NCBI GenBank assembly: GCA_029865445.1
Contig: JAOUGY010000064.1
Coordinates: forward strand, 1 to 14,281
DNA length: 14,281 nt
Direction of reading: 5' to 3'
Source of the DNA: Acidimicrobiia bacterium
GTDB lineage: Bacteria > Actinomycetota > Acidimicrobiia > Spongiisociales > ZC4RG35
Shown here: positions 1-6,690 of the stretch, one piece after another
Layout of the letters: each line of letters starts with the position of its first letter
Numbering within the stretch: position 1 is the first letter of the stretch
Notes under the pieces: model-generated
Seen by the model: the letters and a program-made list of their open reading frames with translations, nothing else
What the model was told of the DNA's origin: nothing
Database searches by the model: none
Program-made: the position numbers and the translations under genes

Positions 1-243
1 TTCGCCACTCGCGCGATCCCCTTGCGAACCATGACGATCGTGGGGCAGATGGCTCTGACCTTCTACGCATACCAGGCGATCGTGATCAACTGGACGCCCG
101 AACGGCCCACCACCGACATCGGGACCGAATACCTGTTGGTGGCGGGCCTCACCGCTGCCTTCGCCGCGTTCGCCTGGTTGTGGCGGCTGCGTTTCCGGCG
201 CGGACCTCTCGAAGCCCTCCTCCGAATCGGATCCGGGAGGTAG
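1..243 (+). CDS. DUF418-type membrane protein, C-terminal fragment (5' end outside window)
   Basis: The reading frame is open from the first base and ends with TAG at 241-243, so only about the last 80 residues are present. The visible part has a short polar stretch, a hydrophobic segment with the pattern GQMALTFYAYQAIVINW, a second membrane segment (YLLVAGLTAAFAAFAWLWRL) and a basic end containing RRGPLEALLR. The order 'G-ALT-Y--Q', a second TM helix and a terminal 'GPLE-LLR' is typical of the C-terminus of DUF418 family membrane proteins, which are often fused to or related to acyltransferase-like membrane domains. A TTG codon at 22 could be read as a start but is very unlikely to be the real one, because the frame continues upstream. 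Substrate and function are unknown. It converges with the next gene, with one base between the stop codons. Confidence 0.7.
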   Translation, partial: FATRAIPLRTMTIVGQMALTFYAYQAIVINWTPERPTTDIGTEYLLVAGLTAAFAAFAWLWRLRFRRGPLEALLRIGSGR

Positions 244-244
244 T

Positions 245-625
245 TCAGCCGAGCGGGGCGAAGAGATCGACGGGATTGCCGTCGGGATCGAGCACCGTCG
301 CGTAGCGCTGACCCCAGAAGGCATCGAAGGGATCCAGCTTGCTCCGGTGTCCGGCGGCCACGATCCGAGCATGGGTGGCATCGACGTCGGCCGGGCCGTC
401 GCACAGGAAGGCGAGACCGATGCCCCGGCTCCCGGAGGGTGGCGTCCACTCCGAGAAGCTCTCGATGACATCGATGGTGTCAAACATCATCCGGATCCCG
501 CCCGGGAGTTCTGCCTCGACGTGACCCTCACCGGACTCGGGAAGATCGATCCCCAGGAGGCGGTAGAAGGACAAGCTGGCGGCGAGATCCGATACGACTA
601 TTCCGAAGGCGTCGAAGACAGGCAT
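245..625 (-). CDS. VOC superfamily (glyoxalase/bleomycin-resistance fold) protein
   Basis: This is a 126-aa protein, the usual size for a single-chain VOC protein made of two beta-alpha-beta-beta-beta modules. Module 1 starts with the typical FGIVVSDLAASLSFYRLLG pattern (residues 7-25). Module 2 has the 'DVDATHARIVAAGH' helix (81-93) and ends with the hallmark VLDPDGNPVDLFAP (111-124). In metal-dependent members the last motif usually carries Glu where this has Asp119-Leu-Phe, so the metal site may differ. The substrate cannot be told from sequence; members include lyases, dioxygenases and drug-binding proteins. The ATG at 625 is supported by a TACGAT hexamer six bases upstream, placing transcription start at the start codon. 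It lies 15 bp after pth on the same strand and probably has its own promoter. Confidence 0.85.
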   Translation of the reverse strand: MPVFDAFGIVVSDLAASLSFYRLLGIDLPESGEGHVEAELPGGIRMMFDTIDVIESFSEWTPPSGSRGIGLAFLCDGPADVDATHARIVAAGHRSKLDPFDAFWGQRYATVLDPDGNPVDLFAPLG

Positions 626-631
626 GACCGG

Positions 632-637
632 ATCGTA
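632..637 (-). promoter_or_regulatory. Predicted -10 box (TACGAT), leaderless promoter of the VOC gene
   Basis: TACGAT reads on the minus strand, with exactly 6 nt between its last T and the ATG at 625. This puts the expected transcription start on the A of ATG. It begins just after the pth stop codon. No good -35 box is visible. Confidence 0.5.
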
Positions 638-640
638 GGC

Positions 641-1216
641 TCAGTCGACGGTCCGGCGGGCGGCCTGCTCCTGGGCTCTCGCCCGGTCGACCAGCCACGT
701 CTCGACGACGTCTGCGGCGTCCTCGACCTGGAGATCGACCTCCGGCCGTTGCGACCGGGAGAAACGCTCCAGCACATAGTCGGCAGGGTCCTGACGGCCC
801 GGAGGCCGACCCACGCCGATCTTGAGCCTGCCGAACTCCCGCGTTCCGAGCGACCGCTCCAGCGACTTGAGACCATTGTGACCACCGGTTCCGCCGCCCA
901 TCTGCAATCGCAGGCGCCCGAACGCAAGGTCTATGTCGTCGTGGAGCACGAGCAGGTCGGCGGCCCCCACCTTGTGGTAGTCCATCGCCGCCTTCACCGG
1001 ACCACCCGACTCATTCATGAAGGAGAGCGGAGCGGCGAGCAGGACCTTGGAATTCCCGACCCGGATATCGGAGAGCTCGCACCGGACCCGGAGAGGCCCT
1101 CGCTTGAATCGCCCGTGATGGCGATGCGCCAACACGGCCAGGACCTCGACCCCGATGTTGTGGCGGGTGCCGTCGTACTCGGGCCCCGGATTGCGGAGCC
1201 CGACGACGAGCTTCAA
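641..1216 (-). CDS. pth: Peptidyl-tRNA hydrolase
   Basis: Pth cleaves the ester bond of peptidyl-tRNAs that drop off the ribosome, recycling tRNA in the cytoplasm. With a TTG start at 1216 the protein is 191 aa, close to the 194 aa of E. coli Pth. The key residues of the family are present at nearly the same numbering: Asn9 (GLRNPG), the catalytic His19 (TRHNIG), Asn68 (SFMNESGG), Asp93 (HDDIDL) and Asn114 (GGTGGHNGLKS). No ATG or GTG gives a sensible start: upstream in-frame sequence is the antisense-like low-complexity tail of rplY, and the family N-terminus (KLVVGLRNPG) begins immediately after the TTG. A GGGGGAG Shine-Dalgarno about 10 nt upstream overlaps the rplY stop. Only 7 bp separate it from rplY, so the two are co-transcribed and probably translationally coupled; rplY-pth adjacency is common in bacteria. 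Confidence 0.97.
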   Translation of the reverse strand: MKLVVGLRNPGPEYDGTRHNIGVEVLAVLAHRHHGRFKRGPLRVRCELSDIRVGNSKVLLAAPLSFMNESGGPVKAAMDYHKVGAADLLVLHDDIDLAFGRLRLQMGGGTGGHNGLKSLERSLGTREFGRLKIGVGRPPGRQDPADYVLERFSRSQRPEVDLQVEDAADVVETWLVDRARAQEQAARRTVD

Positions 1217-1223
1217 CCCGAGA

Positions 1224-1892
1224 TCACTCCCCCGACGCGTCCTCGGAAGAATCGTCGGCGGCTTCGGCATCTCCGCCCTCCTCGGCTTCGCCCTCGGCAC
1301 CCTCTTCGCCCTCGGCGGCTTCGCCCTCCTCGGCCACGGCCCGAGGAATGGCCACGGTGGCGACCATCGTGTCCGGGTCGTCGAGGAACTCCACACCCTC
1401 GATGGGGGGAATGTCTTCCACTCGGAGGGAATCACCGAGCTCGAGGTGCTCCACATCGATCTCGATGGCAGCCGGAATGGCAGTCGGAAGCGCGGACACC
1501 GCCAGCGATCCGAGCTGCTGGGTGAGCACTCCACCTTCCCGCGCCCCAGCGGCCTCGCCTACCAGGTGGACCGTCACATCGGCGGTCGTGGTCTCCGTGA
1601 GAGAGACCTTGAGGAAGTCGACGTGGCGAATGAGGTTCCGGAACGGGTGACGCTCGATCACCTTCGGCATGGTCACATGCGTCTCTCCGCCGAGATCGAG
1701 GGTGATGATCGCGTTGGAACCCGAGTGTTGGATGATCGCCATCAGGTCGTGATGGTCGACGGTCACGAGCTTCGGATCCATCCCGCGCCCATAGATGATG
1801 CCGGGAACGCCGCCATCGCGACGAATGCGGTTGGATTCCCGGCTACCGGGGGCGCGACCCGTCTCGGCGCGCAAGGTGATCTGGTCGGACAT
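1224..1892 (-). CDS. rplY: 50S ribosomal protein L25/general stress protein CTC
   Basis: L25 binds 5S rRNA in the central protuberance of the 50S subunit. This is the long CTC (TL5) form: an N-terminal 5S-binding beta-barrel (about 1-92, with RESNRIRRDGGVPGIIYG and the RHPFRNLIRHVDFLKV motif at 81-96), a second beta domain (about 97-184, with AIEIDVEHLELGDSLRVEDI), then a Glu/Ala/Gly-rich acidic tail (188-222). The total of 222 aa is normal for actinobacterial CTC proteins. The ATG at 1892 is preceded by AGGAG at about 10 nt spacing. A TAATGT -10 box at 1928-1923 gives a leader of about 20 nt. pth follows 7 bp downstream. The acidic tail is encoded by GC-rich near-repeats that leave long spurious open frames on other strands. 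Confidence 0.97.
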   Translation of the reverse strand: MSDQITLRAETGRAPGSRESNRIRRDGGVPGIIYGRGMDPKLVTVDHHDLMAIIQHSGSNAIITLDLGGETHVTMPKVIERHPFRNLIRHVDFLKVSLTETTTADVTVHLVGEAAGAREGGVLTQQLGSLAVSALPTAIPAAIEIDVEHLELGDSLRVEDIPPIEGVEFLDDPDTMVATVAIPRAVAEEGEAAEGEEGAEGEAEEGGDAEAADDSSEDASGE

Positions 1893-1922
1893 GAAAGAGA
1901 ACTCCTGCGAGGGGAAGACGGC

Positions 1923-1928
1923 ACATTA
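1923..1928 (-). promoter_or_regulatory. Predicted -10 box (TAATGT) of the rplY-pth operon
   Basis: TAATGT on the minus strand is 30 nt upstream of the rplY ATG, predicting a start of transcription near 1916 and a short leader carrying the AGGAG ribosome-binding site. Its first three bases are the TAA stop codon of the preceding hydrolase gene. A perfect 10-bp palindrome, CCTCCGGAGG (1942-1951), covers the expected -35 region. Confidence 0.45.
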
Positions 1929-2576
1929 TGCCTGTGATACCCCTCCGGAGGCAAGGTGGCGTATCCACGCCGCGGTTGCGGACGCCACTCCGGGGACCAC
2001 ATCCGCGTAGGTGTGGCCCCCTCCTCGCCACGAATGGTCCAGACCCTCGAGATCGACCACCGTGGCACCGGTCAGCGGCCGAACGTGCCGATCGAACAGT
2101 TCGCTTCGGGCCAAGGCGTCCCGACCACCTTGGAAGAACAGCATCGGAACCTCGATCGCGGGTAGATGTTCGGCCCGCAATCGGTCGGGCTTGCCGGACG
2201 GATGAAGAGGATATGAATAGAGGACGAGACCACGCATCGGCTCACCTTCGGCCGCCAGCATCGACGCCACGCGACCTCCCATCGACCGGCCGGCGAACAC
2301 CAGCTCGCCCAGCTCGGTACGCGCCCAACCGGCCACCGACCGGTGGCACTCCATGAGCACCGGCATACGGTCGGGGGCTCTCCGACCGGCCTCCGTGTAG
2401 GGGTAGTTGAACGTGACGGCGGCGAGCCCCTCACCGGCAAGGGCCGAAGCGAGCCCGGTGATCATTGGATGGTCGTGGTTGGTTCCGGCTCCGTGGGCAA
2501 GGAGGATCGGCGTCCCGGACCCCACCAGTCGAACCCCCACCTCACCACGTTCCCATTCGACTCGGAACGAGCTCAT
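1926..2576 (-). CDS. TEX30/KANL3-like alpha/beta hydrolase
   Basis: This is a 216-aa cytoplasmic single-domain alpha/beta hydrolase with no signal peptide. It shows an oxyanion-loop HGAG (28-31), the nucleophile elbow GRSMGG with Ser98, a candidate acid Asp153 (FQGGRDALA) and a candidate base His181 (GLDHSW), so the triad is intact and correctly ordered. The HGAGTNHDHP stretch, 'FNYPYTEAGRRAPDR' and 'GRSMGGRVASMLAAEG' are characteristic of the TEX30/KANL3 branch (dienelactone-hydrolase-like), whose physiological substrates are mostly unknown. Its ATG overlaps the stop of the preceding nuclease-family gene by four bases (ATGA, 2576-2573) and lacks a clear Shine-Dalgarno, so it is probably translated by coupling. 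It is the last gene of the five-gene operon starting at 6690. Its TAA stop doubles as part of the rplY promoter. Confidence 0.85.
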   Translation of the reverse strand: MSSFRVEWERGEVGVRLVGSGTPILLAHGAGTNHDHPMITGLASALAGEGLAAVTFNYPYTEAGRRAPDRMPVLMECHRSVAGWARTELGELVFAGRSMGGRVASMLAAEGEPMRGLVLYSYPLHPSGKPDRLRAEHLPAIEVPMLFFQGGRDALARSELFDRHVRPLTGATVVDLEGLDHSWRGGGHTYADVVPGVASATAAWIRHLASGGVSQA

Positions 2577-3223
2577 GGGGCGGACAGATCAACGGTCAGG
2601 GCACGGTGGTCGAGCCCCGCCACCCGGTCCAGCCTCGCGTTGTTGACGGTCACGCCAGTCGTGAACACGTGGTCGATCCGGAGCATTGCGGGCCACGACG
2701 GTCGTTTCGACCACGTCGCGCCGAGGCGATTGCCGGACCTTCCGCCCCAATCAGCAACACCGTCGTCCATCAGACGCGAGATCCGCCGATACGCCGGCCA
2801 GGCGGGTGTGGCGTTGAAGTCTCCCACCAGGACCCGCCTGCCGGGTGCTCCCAGGTGCTGCTCCAGTTCCTCCAGCTGCCGGCGCCGCACCCGCACCGCC
2901 CACAACCCGTTCAGAGGATTGGCGAAGTGAACACTGGTCACCTCGACCGGCACACCGTCGATGTCGACCGTGCCGGCCAGCCCTCCCCGGAATGTCAGAT
3001 CGAGGGGCACCGGATCGACGGCAATGTGAGAAACGAGCGCCCGGCCCTGGTGATCAAGGCCGCCTTCCGCGACTCCGTGGGCAAACCGCTCCCGGAGTAT
3101 CCGGGCCGCGTCCGGGCCAACCTCCTGCGCACAGACGACGTCGGGATTCGTCTCATCCAGGAACTGGACGAGGGCGGCAGGGACCACCCTGCCGTTGTAG
3201 AGATTCACCGTGACGAGCCGCAT
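2573..3223 (-). CDS. Endonuclease/exonuclease/phosphatase family protein
   Basis: This 216-aa protein has the four-layer EEP (DNase I-like) fold. The active-site set is complete: Asn7 (VTVNLYNG), the Mg-binding Glu34 (VCAQEVG), His99 (VTSVHFANP), Asp135 and Asn137 (VLVGDFNATP), Asp184-His185 (RIDHVFT) and Asp205-His206 (GLDHRALTVDL). It should be a Mg2+-dependent phosphodiesterase or phosphatase; DNA, nucleotide, sphingolipid and phosphoinositide substrates all occur in this family and sequence alone does not choose. It is small and has no signal peptide or membrane helix, so it appears cytoplasmic. The ATG at 3223 lies one base after the stop of the membrane coiled-coil gene, and its own stop overlaps the hydrolase start. 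No Shine-Dalgarno is evident, consistent with coupled translation inside the operon. Confidence 0.9.
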   Translation of the reverse strand: MRLVTVNLYNGRVVPAALVQFLDETNPDVVCAQEVGPDAARILRERFAHGVAEGGLDHQGRALVSHIAVDPVPLDLTFRGGLAGTVDIDGVPVEVTSVHFANPLNGLWAVRVRRRQLEELEQHLGAPGRRVLVGDFNATPAWPAYRRISRLMDDGVADWGGRSGNRLGATWSKRPSWPAMLRIDHVFTTGVTVNNARLDRVAGLDHRALTVDLSAP

Positions 3224-3224
3224 C

Positions 3225-3974
3225 TCAGGTGGTCTGGGGGGGCAAGGTGCGCAATGCGTCCTGGATCTCTTCGAGACCGGCGAGGTACCCGTCGAGTTCG
3301 CTGCGGAGGCGGCTCACGTCATCGACATGCCCGAGTTCACCCGGTGCGGTGGACTCCAATGCCAGCGTTCCCACCTTCACCGACAGGGTCTCGATTCCCG
3401 TGATGGTGGCCGCCGACCGGTTGAGGATCTCGGCTCGGCGTCGTTCGATGTCTCCCACCTCGTTGAGCTGTGCCTCGAGTTCCTCGGCGAGGCGGGTACC
3501 CGGACCGGCCGCGCGGGCCCGCTGGCGTATCGACTCGGGGTTCACCGACCGCAGAAAACCGGCAGCGCGTTGGGCCCAAACCAGCGAGTCGTAGAGACGC
3601 TCCAACGCATCGCTGACCCGAACCTTCATGCCGGCGAAGTCCTCGGCATCATCGAGGGACTCCACCGCCGACTCGAAACGCTCCCGCGCCTCCAGGCCGG
3701 ACAGCATGTATCGCCGATGCTCGGCGTCGAGGGCACCGAGGTCACGATCGAAGTCGGGCGCCAGCAGGGACGAGACCAGCTTCGGGTCGCGCAGGTGCAG
3801 CACGACCGAAGTGAGCCATGCCACCGCCGCTGCTCCCGCCACCCACGCCGCGGGGACTCCTGTTGCCAGTCCGACGGCGGCGAGCACCCCCCCGGCCGCC
3901 AACCCCGCGGGAGAGGTGGTGGCCTTGGCGAGGATCTTGCCCCGCCGCACACGCGCATCGTGACGCAGGGTCAT
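3225..3974 (-). CDS. Two-TM membrane protein with long coiled-coil region, unknown function
   Basis: This is a 249-aa protein I cannot assign to a named family. It has a basic N-terminus (residues 1-17, several Arg/Lys), two closely spaced hydrophobic helices (about 22-38 and 42-60, Ala/Gly/Val-rich, separated by a Pro), and then about 185 mostly helical residues rich in Glu, Arg, Leu and Ala, with heptad-like stretches at 79-140 and 160-245. The likely topology is a membrane hairpin with the basic N-terminus and the coiled coil both in the cytoplasm. The ATG at 3974 is 2 bp after the VWA gene's stop; the frame is open farther upstream, but only as antisense-like sequence inside the VWA gene. 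Immediate linkage to the SBP-VWA lipoprotein suggests a partner on the inner side of the membrane. From memory, similar small helical membrane proteins neighbour SBP-VWA genes in other actinobacteria. Confidence 0.8.
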   Translation of the reverse strand: MTLRHDARVRRGKILAKATTSPAGLAAGGVLAAVGLATGVPAAWVAGAAAVAWLTSVVLHLRDPKLVSSLLAPDFDRDLGALDAEHRRYMLSGLEARERFESAVESLDDAEDFAGMKVRVSDALERLYDSLVWAQRAAGFLRSVNPESIRQRARAAGPGTRLAEELEAQLNEVGDIERRRAEILNRSAATITGIETLSVKVGTLALESTAPGELGHVDDVSRLRSELDGYLAGLEEIQDALRTLPPQTT

Positions 3975-3976
3975 GG

Positions 3977-5755
3977 TCAGAAGTTGGAAACGACCTGCTC
4001 GAACACGGCCTCGATGGTACGGGGATCGGTCGCCTGATAGAGCCGCGCCTGACTCGCTTCGGCTATCTGACGCAAAGCGTCCACGTCGGCGTCTGTACCG
4101 TAGGCGACGGGAAAGACCCTCACTGGGTCCCGCTCGTTGGACGAGAGCTGACCAAGCAGCGGTGTGATGTTGCAGCCGTCGTCGAAATCGTCGCACACGC
4201 CGTCGGACAAGAGGATGACGGCGTTGATCTTCGTGGGGTCGAAGGAGTCCCGAACGGCGCGCACGGCGGCCCCGGTCGAGTCGTACAGCCCGGTCCCGCC
4301 GTCGGCGAGCAATCCGCGAACGCGCGTCTCGATGTCTCCCCGGTTTTGGGACAACGGAGCCACGGGCACGACCTCCAACCAGTCTTCCTCACCGTTGAGC
4401 TGGGTCGAGAAGACCCAGAGCCCGATCTCGTCCTCGCCCTTGAACTCGTCGAGGCTGGTGAGCACGGCCTGTTTGGCGAGATCGAGCTTGGTGAAGCCGT
4501 CTCCTCCCAGGTCGGCCATCGATCCCGACACGTCGAGCAGCATCACCACCCGAGCAGCCTTCCTGTTCTGCTCCCACGAGTCGATGAGGGAGGCCAGCAC
4601 CTTGGGATCGGGTACCTGCAACTCGGTCTCAGGCTGTGACGGATCGAGGCCGTTGGCGCGAGTTATCGGTTCACCGATGGCCACAGAAGGATTCCCCGGC
4701 CGGAATCCGAATTCGAGCACCCGGGCCTGGTTGTCGGGATCGTCGACCACGAAGTCGACAAACTGCTGGGCCGCCGCCCGGTCCACGTCGTCGACCCAGT
4801 CGGCATCGAGGATGAAGGCGGGATTGTCGCTGAACAGAGTTCCCTCTTTTGGATACACGGCAACCAGCGGCACGTTGGGCGGCGTGGAGGCTTCGCCCGT
4901 GTCGGCAGGATCGCCCCGGTTGTAGGCGATGACCGACACCTCCTCGACCGCCACTGCCGAGGCATAGGTCAGCGGACGGCCGCGGAGGTCCTCCCTCAGC
5001 ATGTTGTCGAGGAACGTCAGCGTCGTGTCTCCGTAGTGAACGGTGGCAGCCTCCACGCCCCGCACGAAATCGACCACGTCGGGAGAGCTGATCGAGTCGA
5101 GGGTGAGCGGTGCGGTCGAACCGGTGGCGGCCGAGTAGATGGCGATCGTCGCCGAGAGGCCCGAAGTGGAGAAGTTGGGGTTGGTCTTTCCGAACTTGAA
5201 AGGCCCCCACTCGGGATGTCCCACAGCTCCCCACCCGTCGGGGTTCTGTGAGAGCTCGAGAACGTCGGCCCAGCCGATGTCGGCCTCCGGCCATCCGAGT
5301 GCCTCGGCCATCGGCCTGGGCATGGCGAGGACGAGCGGAGTGAGCATGATTCGTTCGAAGTCTCCGGCAATGGCGGGCCGTCCCGTGGCTTCGAGTCGCT
5401 CGTTCACCACGGCACCCCACGCCGCCGACGCCGGGCTCCACAGAACAGGCTCCGGTCCGGCCGTACCGTCCGCAGGCCACCCCTCGGCCAGGAGCGACGC
5501 ACCCTTGCCCGACGCCGTTCGATAGATGGTGACGGCGACACACTCGCCGTCGACCTCGGGCGAGGTTGCGTTGAACTCCTCCGCCAGCGCGGTGAGCAGT
5601 GTCACCTTCTCCGACGACACATGAGCGGGAATCTCCCGGCAGCCCGACGGAACGTTCACACCTCCTCCGGTGTCATCGACCACAGCATCGTCGCCCAAGG
5701 AGATGCAGGCGGTGGCCGTCAGAGCGAGTGCCACGAGCCACGTAAGTCTTCTCAT
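3977..5755 (-). CDS. Lipoprotein with SBP_bac_11-like substrate-binding domain fused to a VWA domain
   Basis: This is a 592-aa exported lipoprotein. Residues 1-17 form a signal peptide (MRRL, hydrophobic core) ending at lipobox-like ATAC with Cys17. Residues about 35-385 form a periplasmic-binding fold of the SBP_bac_11/ModA-like type, with the motif FGKTNPNFSTSGL (188-200). Residues about 402-592 form a VWA domain with a complete MIDAS: Asp408-x-Ser410-x-Ser412 (LLDVSGSM), Thr488 (GGTGLYD) and Asp518 (LLSDGV). It should therefore bind a divalent cation and ligate a protein or acidic partner outside the membrane. Two Cys pairs (39/72 and 521/528) may form disulfides. The ATG at 5755 overlaps the upstream stop as ATGA and has a strong GGGAGGA site 6-8 nt upstream; an earlier in-frame ATG at 5770 is less well placed. 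No ABC permease or ATPase is nearby, so classical import is doubtful. Confidence 0.88.
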   Translation of the reverse strand: MRRLTWLVALALTATACISLGDDAVVDDTGGGVNVPSGCREIPAHVSSEKVTLLTALAEEFNATSPEVDGECVAVTIYRTASGKGASLLAEGWPADGTAGPEPVLWSPASAAWGAVVNERLEATGRPAIAGDFERIMLTPLVLAMPRPMAEALGWPEADIGWADVLELSQNPDGWGAVGHPEWGPFKFGKTNPNFSTSGLSATIAIYSAATGSTAPLTLDSISSPDVVDFVRGVEAATVHYGDTTLTFLDNMLREDLRGRPLTYASAVAVEEVSVIAYNRGDPADTGEASTPPNVPLVAVYPKEGTLFSDNPAFILDADWVDDVDRAAAQQFVDFVVDDPDNQARVLEFGFRPGNPSVAIGEPITRANGLDPSQPETELQVPDPKVLASLIDSWEQNRKAARVVMLLDVSGSMADLGGDGFTKLDLAKQAVLTSLDEFKGEDEIGLWVFSTQLNGEEDWLEVVPVAPLSQNRGDIETRVRGLLADGGTGLYDSTGAAVRAVRDSFDPTKINAVILLSDGVCDDFDDGCNITPLLGQLSSNERDPVRVFPVAYGTDADVDALRQIAEASQARLYQATDPRTIEAVFEQVVSNF

Positions 5756-6690
5756 GCGAGTTCCTCCCATCGAGCGATCAGTGTGCCACGGACCGCCGCA
5801 TCCGGACCAGATGCTTTCGAACCGGGTGTTCCCAGAGCTTCGTGAGCCGGCTCGACGATGCCTCCGACGGGCCTGAGACCCGCCTCGCTCATGGCTCTCT
5901 GGACGTCTGCCTCCCCCAGCCGTTCGACGAGACCCGATGCCCCTCGGCCGTTGGCCACGGCCACATACTCGACCCAAGGCCCCGACACCGGATAACCGAT
6001 CTCGAAACGCCCGTCACCGCGGTCGATGGCGTTCTGGAACTGGGCGGCAACCACGACTTCCGTGGTGACGACGACGTCGGCACGCGAGTCACCGAACACG
6101 ACGAGGTCCTCTACGAGGCTCATGTCGGTTCGACCGCGGAGCCGCAGCGAAATCTTCAATGCCGACGGATCGGCAAGCGGTTCCAGCATCGACCAGGCCA
6201 GCAGTGCCTCCTCCGAACTCGTCGGATCTGCCAGCCCGATCTTGAAGTCTCCCCACGCCGAACTGCCGCCCAGGTCGTCCCACGACTTGCCGAGAGCGGA
6301 TGCGACACACTCGATGTCGACGCCCGCTCCACACGCCAGTTCCAGGCGTTGCCACCGAGTCCTCCAGCCAGCAACCACGATCGGGCTCTCGGCGACCACA
6401 GTTCCCCCTTCGACGGCACCGGAAGGTGCGAGCACGACACCCCGCTCCGGCAGCGGATCGCCGGGGGCCCACGTCGACGTCGCCACTCCGAGAACCGCTG
6501 CTGCTGCATCACACGCCGATTCCAATCCGGCCACGCAGGCCAGCACGACATCAGTGTCCACCTCGGCCGCGGTGGAGGTGGTGACACCCCCCGGGCCGGG
6601 GTCCGAGCCGGGACGTGACACCACGTATCCGGTGAGCAGAACCACTCCGCCCACCAAGAGCGCAACCAGCGCCGCCCTCCATCCGCTCAC
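5752..6690 (-). CDS. Membrane-anchored, degenerate substrate-binding-like protein
   Basis: This is a 312-aa protein with one N-terminal membrane helix (about 6-25, no lipobox Cys) followed by an acidic, extracytoplasmic domain. WGDFKIGLADPTSSEEALLAW (146-166) aligns with the WGPFKFGKTNPNFSTSGL segment of the next gene product, so it appears to be a diverged SBP_bac_11/ModA-like paralogue. The later part, GYPVSGPWVEYVAV (232-245), also resembles binding-protein sequence. Four cysteines (52, 60, 120, 128) could form two disulfides. The GTG start at 6690 is the only sensible one: it begins right before the signal-anchor, and a TAGCAT -10 box lies 17 nt upstream. Its TGA overlaps the ATG of the SBP-VWA gene. 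This is the first gene of the five-gene operon. Ligand and function are unknown; assignment beyond the fold is inference. Confidence 0.8.
   Translation of the reverse strand: MSGWRAALVALLVGGVVLLTGYVVSRPGSDPGPGGVTTSTAAEVDTDVVLACVAGLESACDAAAAVLGVATSTWAPGDPLPERGVVLAPSGAVEGGTVVAESPIVVAGWRTRWQRLELACGAGVDIECVASALGKSWDDLGGSSAWGDFKIGLADPTSSEEALLAWSMLEPLADPSALKISLRLRGRTDMSLVEDLVVFGDSRADVVVTTEVVVAAQFQNAIDRGDGRFEIGYPVSGPWVEYVAVANGRGASGLVERLGEADVQRAMSEAGLRPVGGIVEPAHEALGTPGSKASGPDAAVRGTLIARWEELA

Noticed and set aside
347..1525. 392-codon open frame on the plus strand opposite the VOC, pth and rplY genes
   Set aside because: It spans three well-supported minus-strand genes, has no recognisable domain and ends in Arg/Pro-rich low complexity, as expected for an antisense shadow in GC-rich DNA.
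3225..4196. Longer 323-residue version of the coiled-coil membrane protein
   Set aside because: The added part lies inside the VWA coding region and is Arg-rich shadow sequence; the ATG at 3974 directly follows the VWA stop.
3977..5977. Longer 666-residue version of the SBP-VWA protein
   Set aside because: The extra N-terminus overlaps the upstream SBP-like gene and would bury the signal peptide; the ATG at 5755 has a strong GGGAGGA site, an ATGA overlap and a lipobox.
3977..6690. Classical ABC importer operon (two binding proteins)
   Set aside because: No permease or ATPase is encoded before or after the pair; neighbours are a coiled-coil membrane protein and a divergent metabolic gene.
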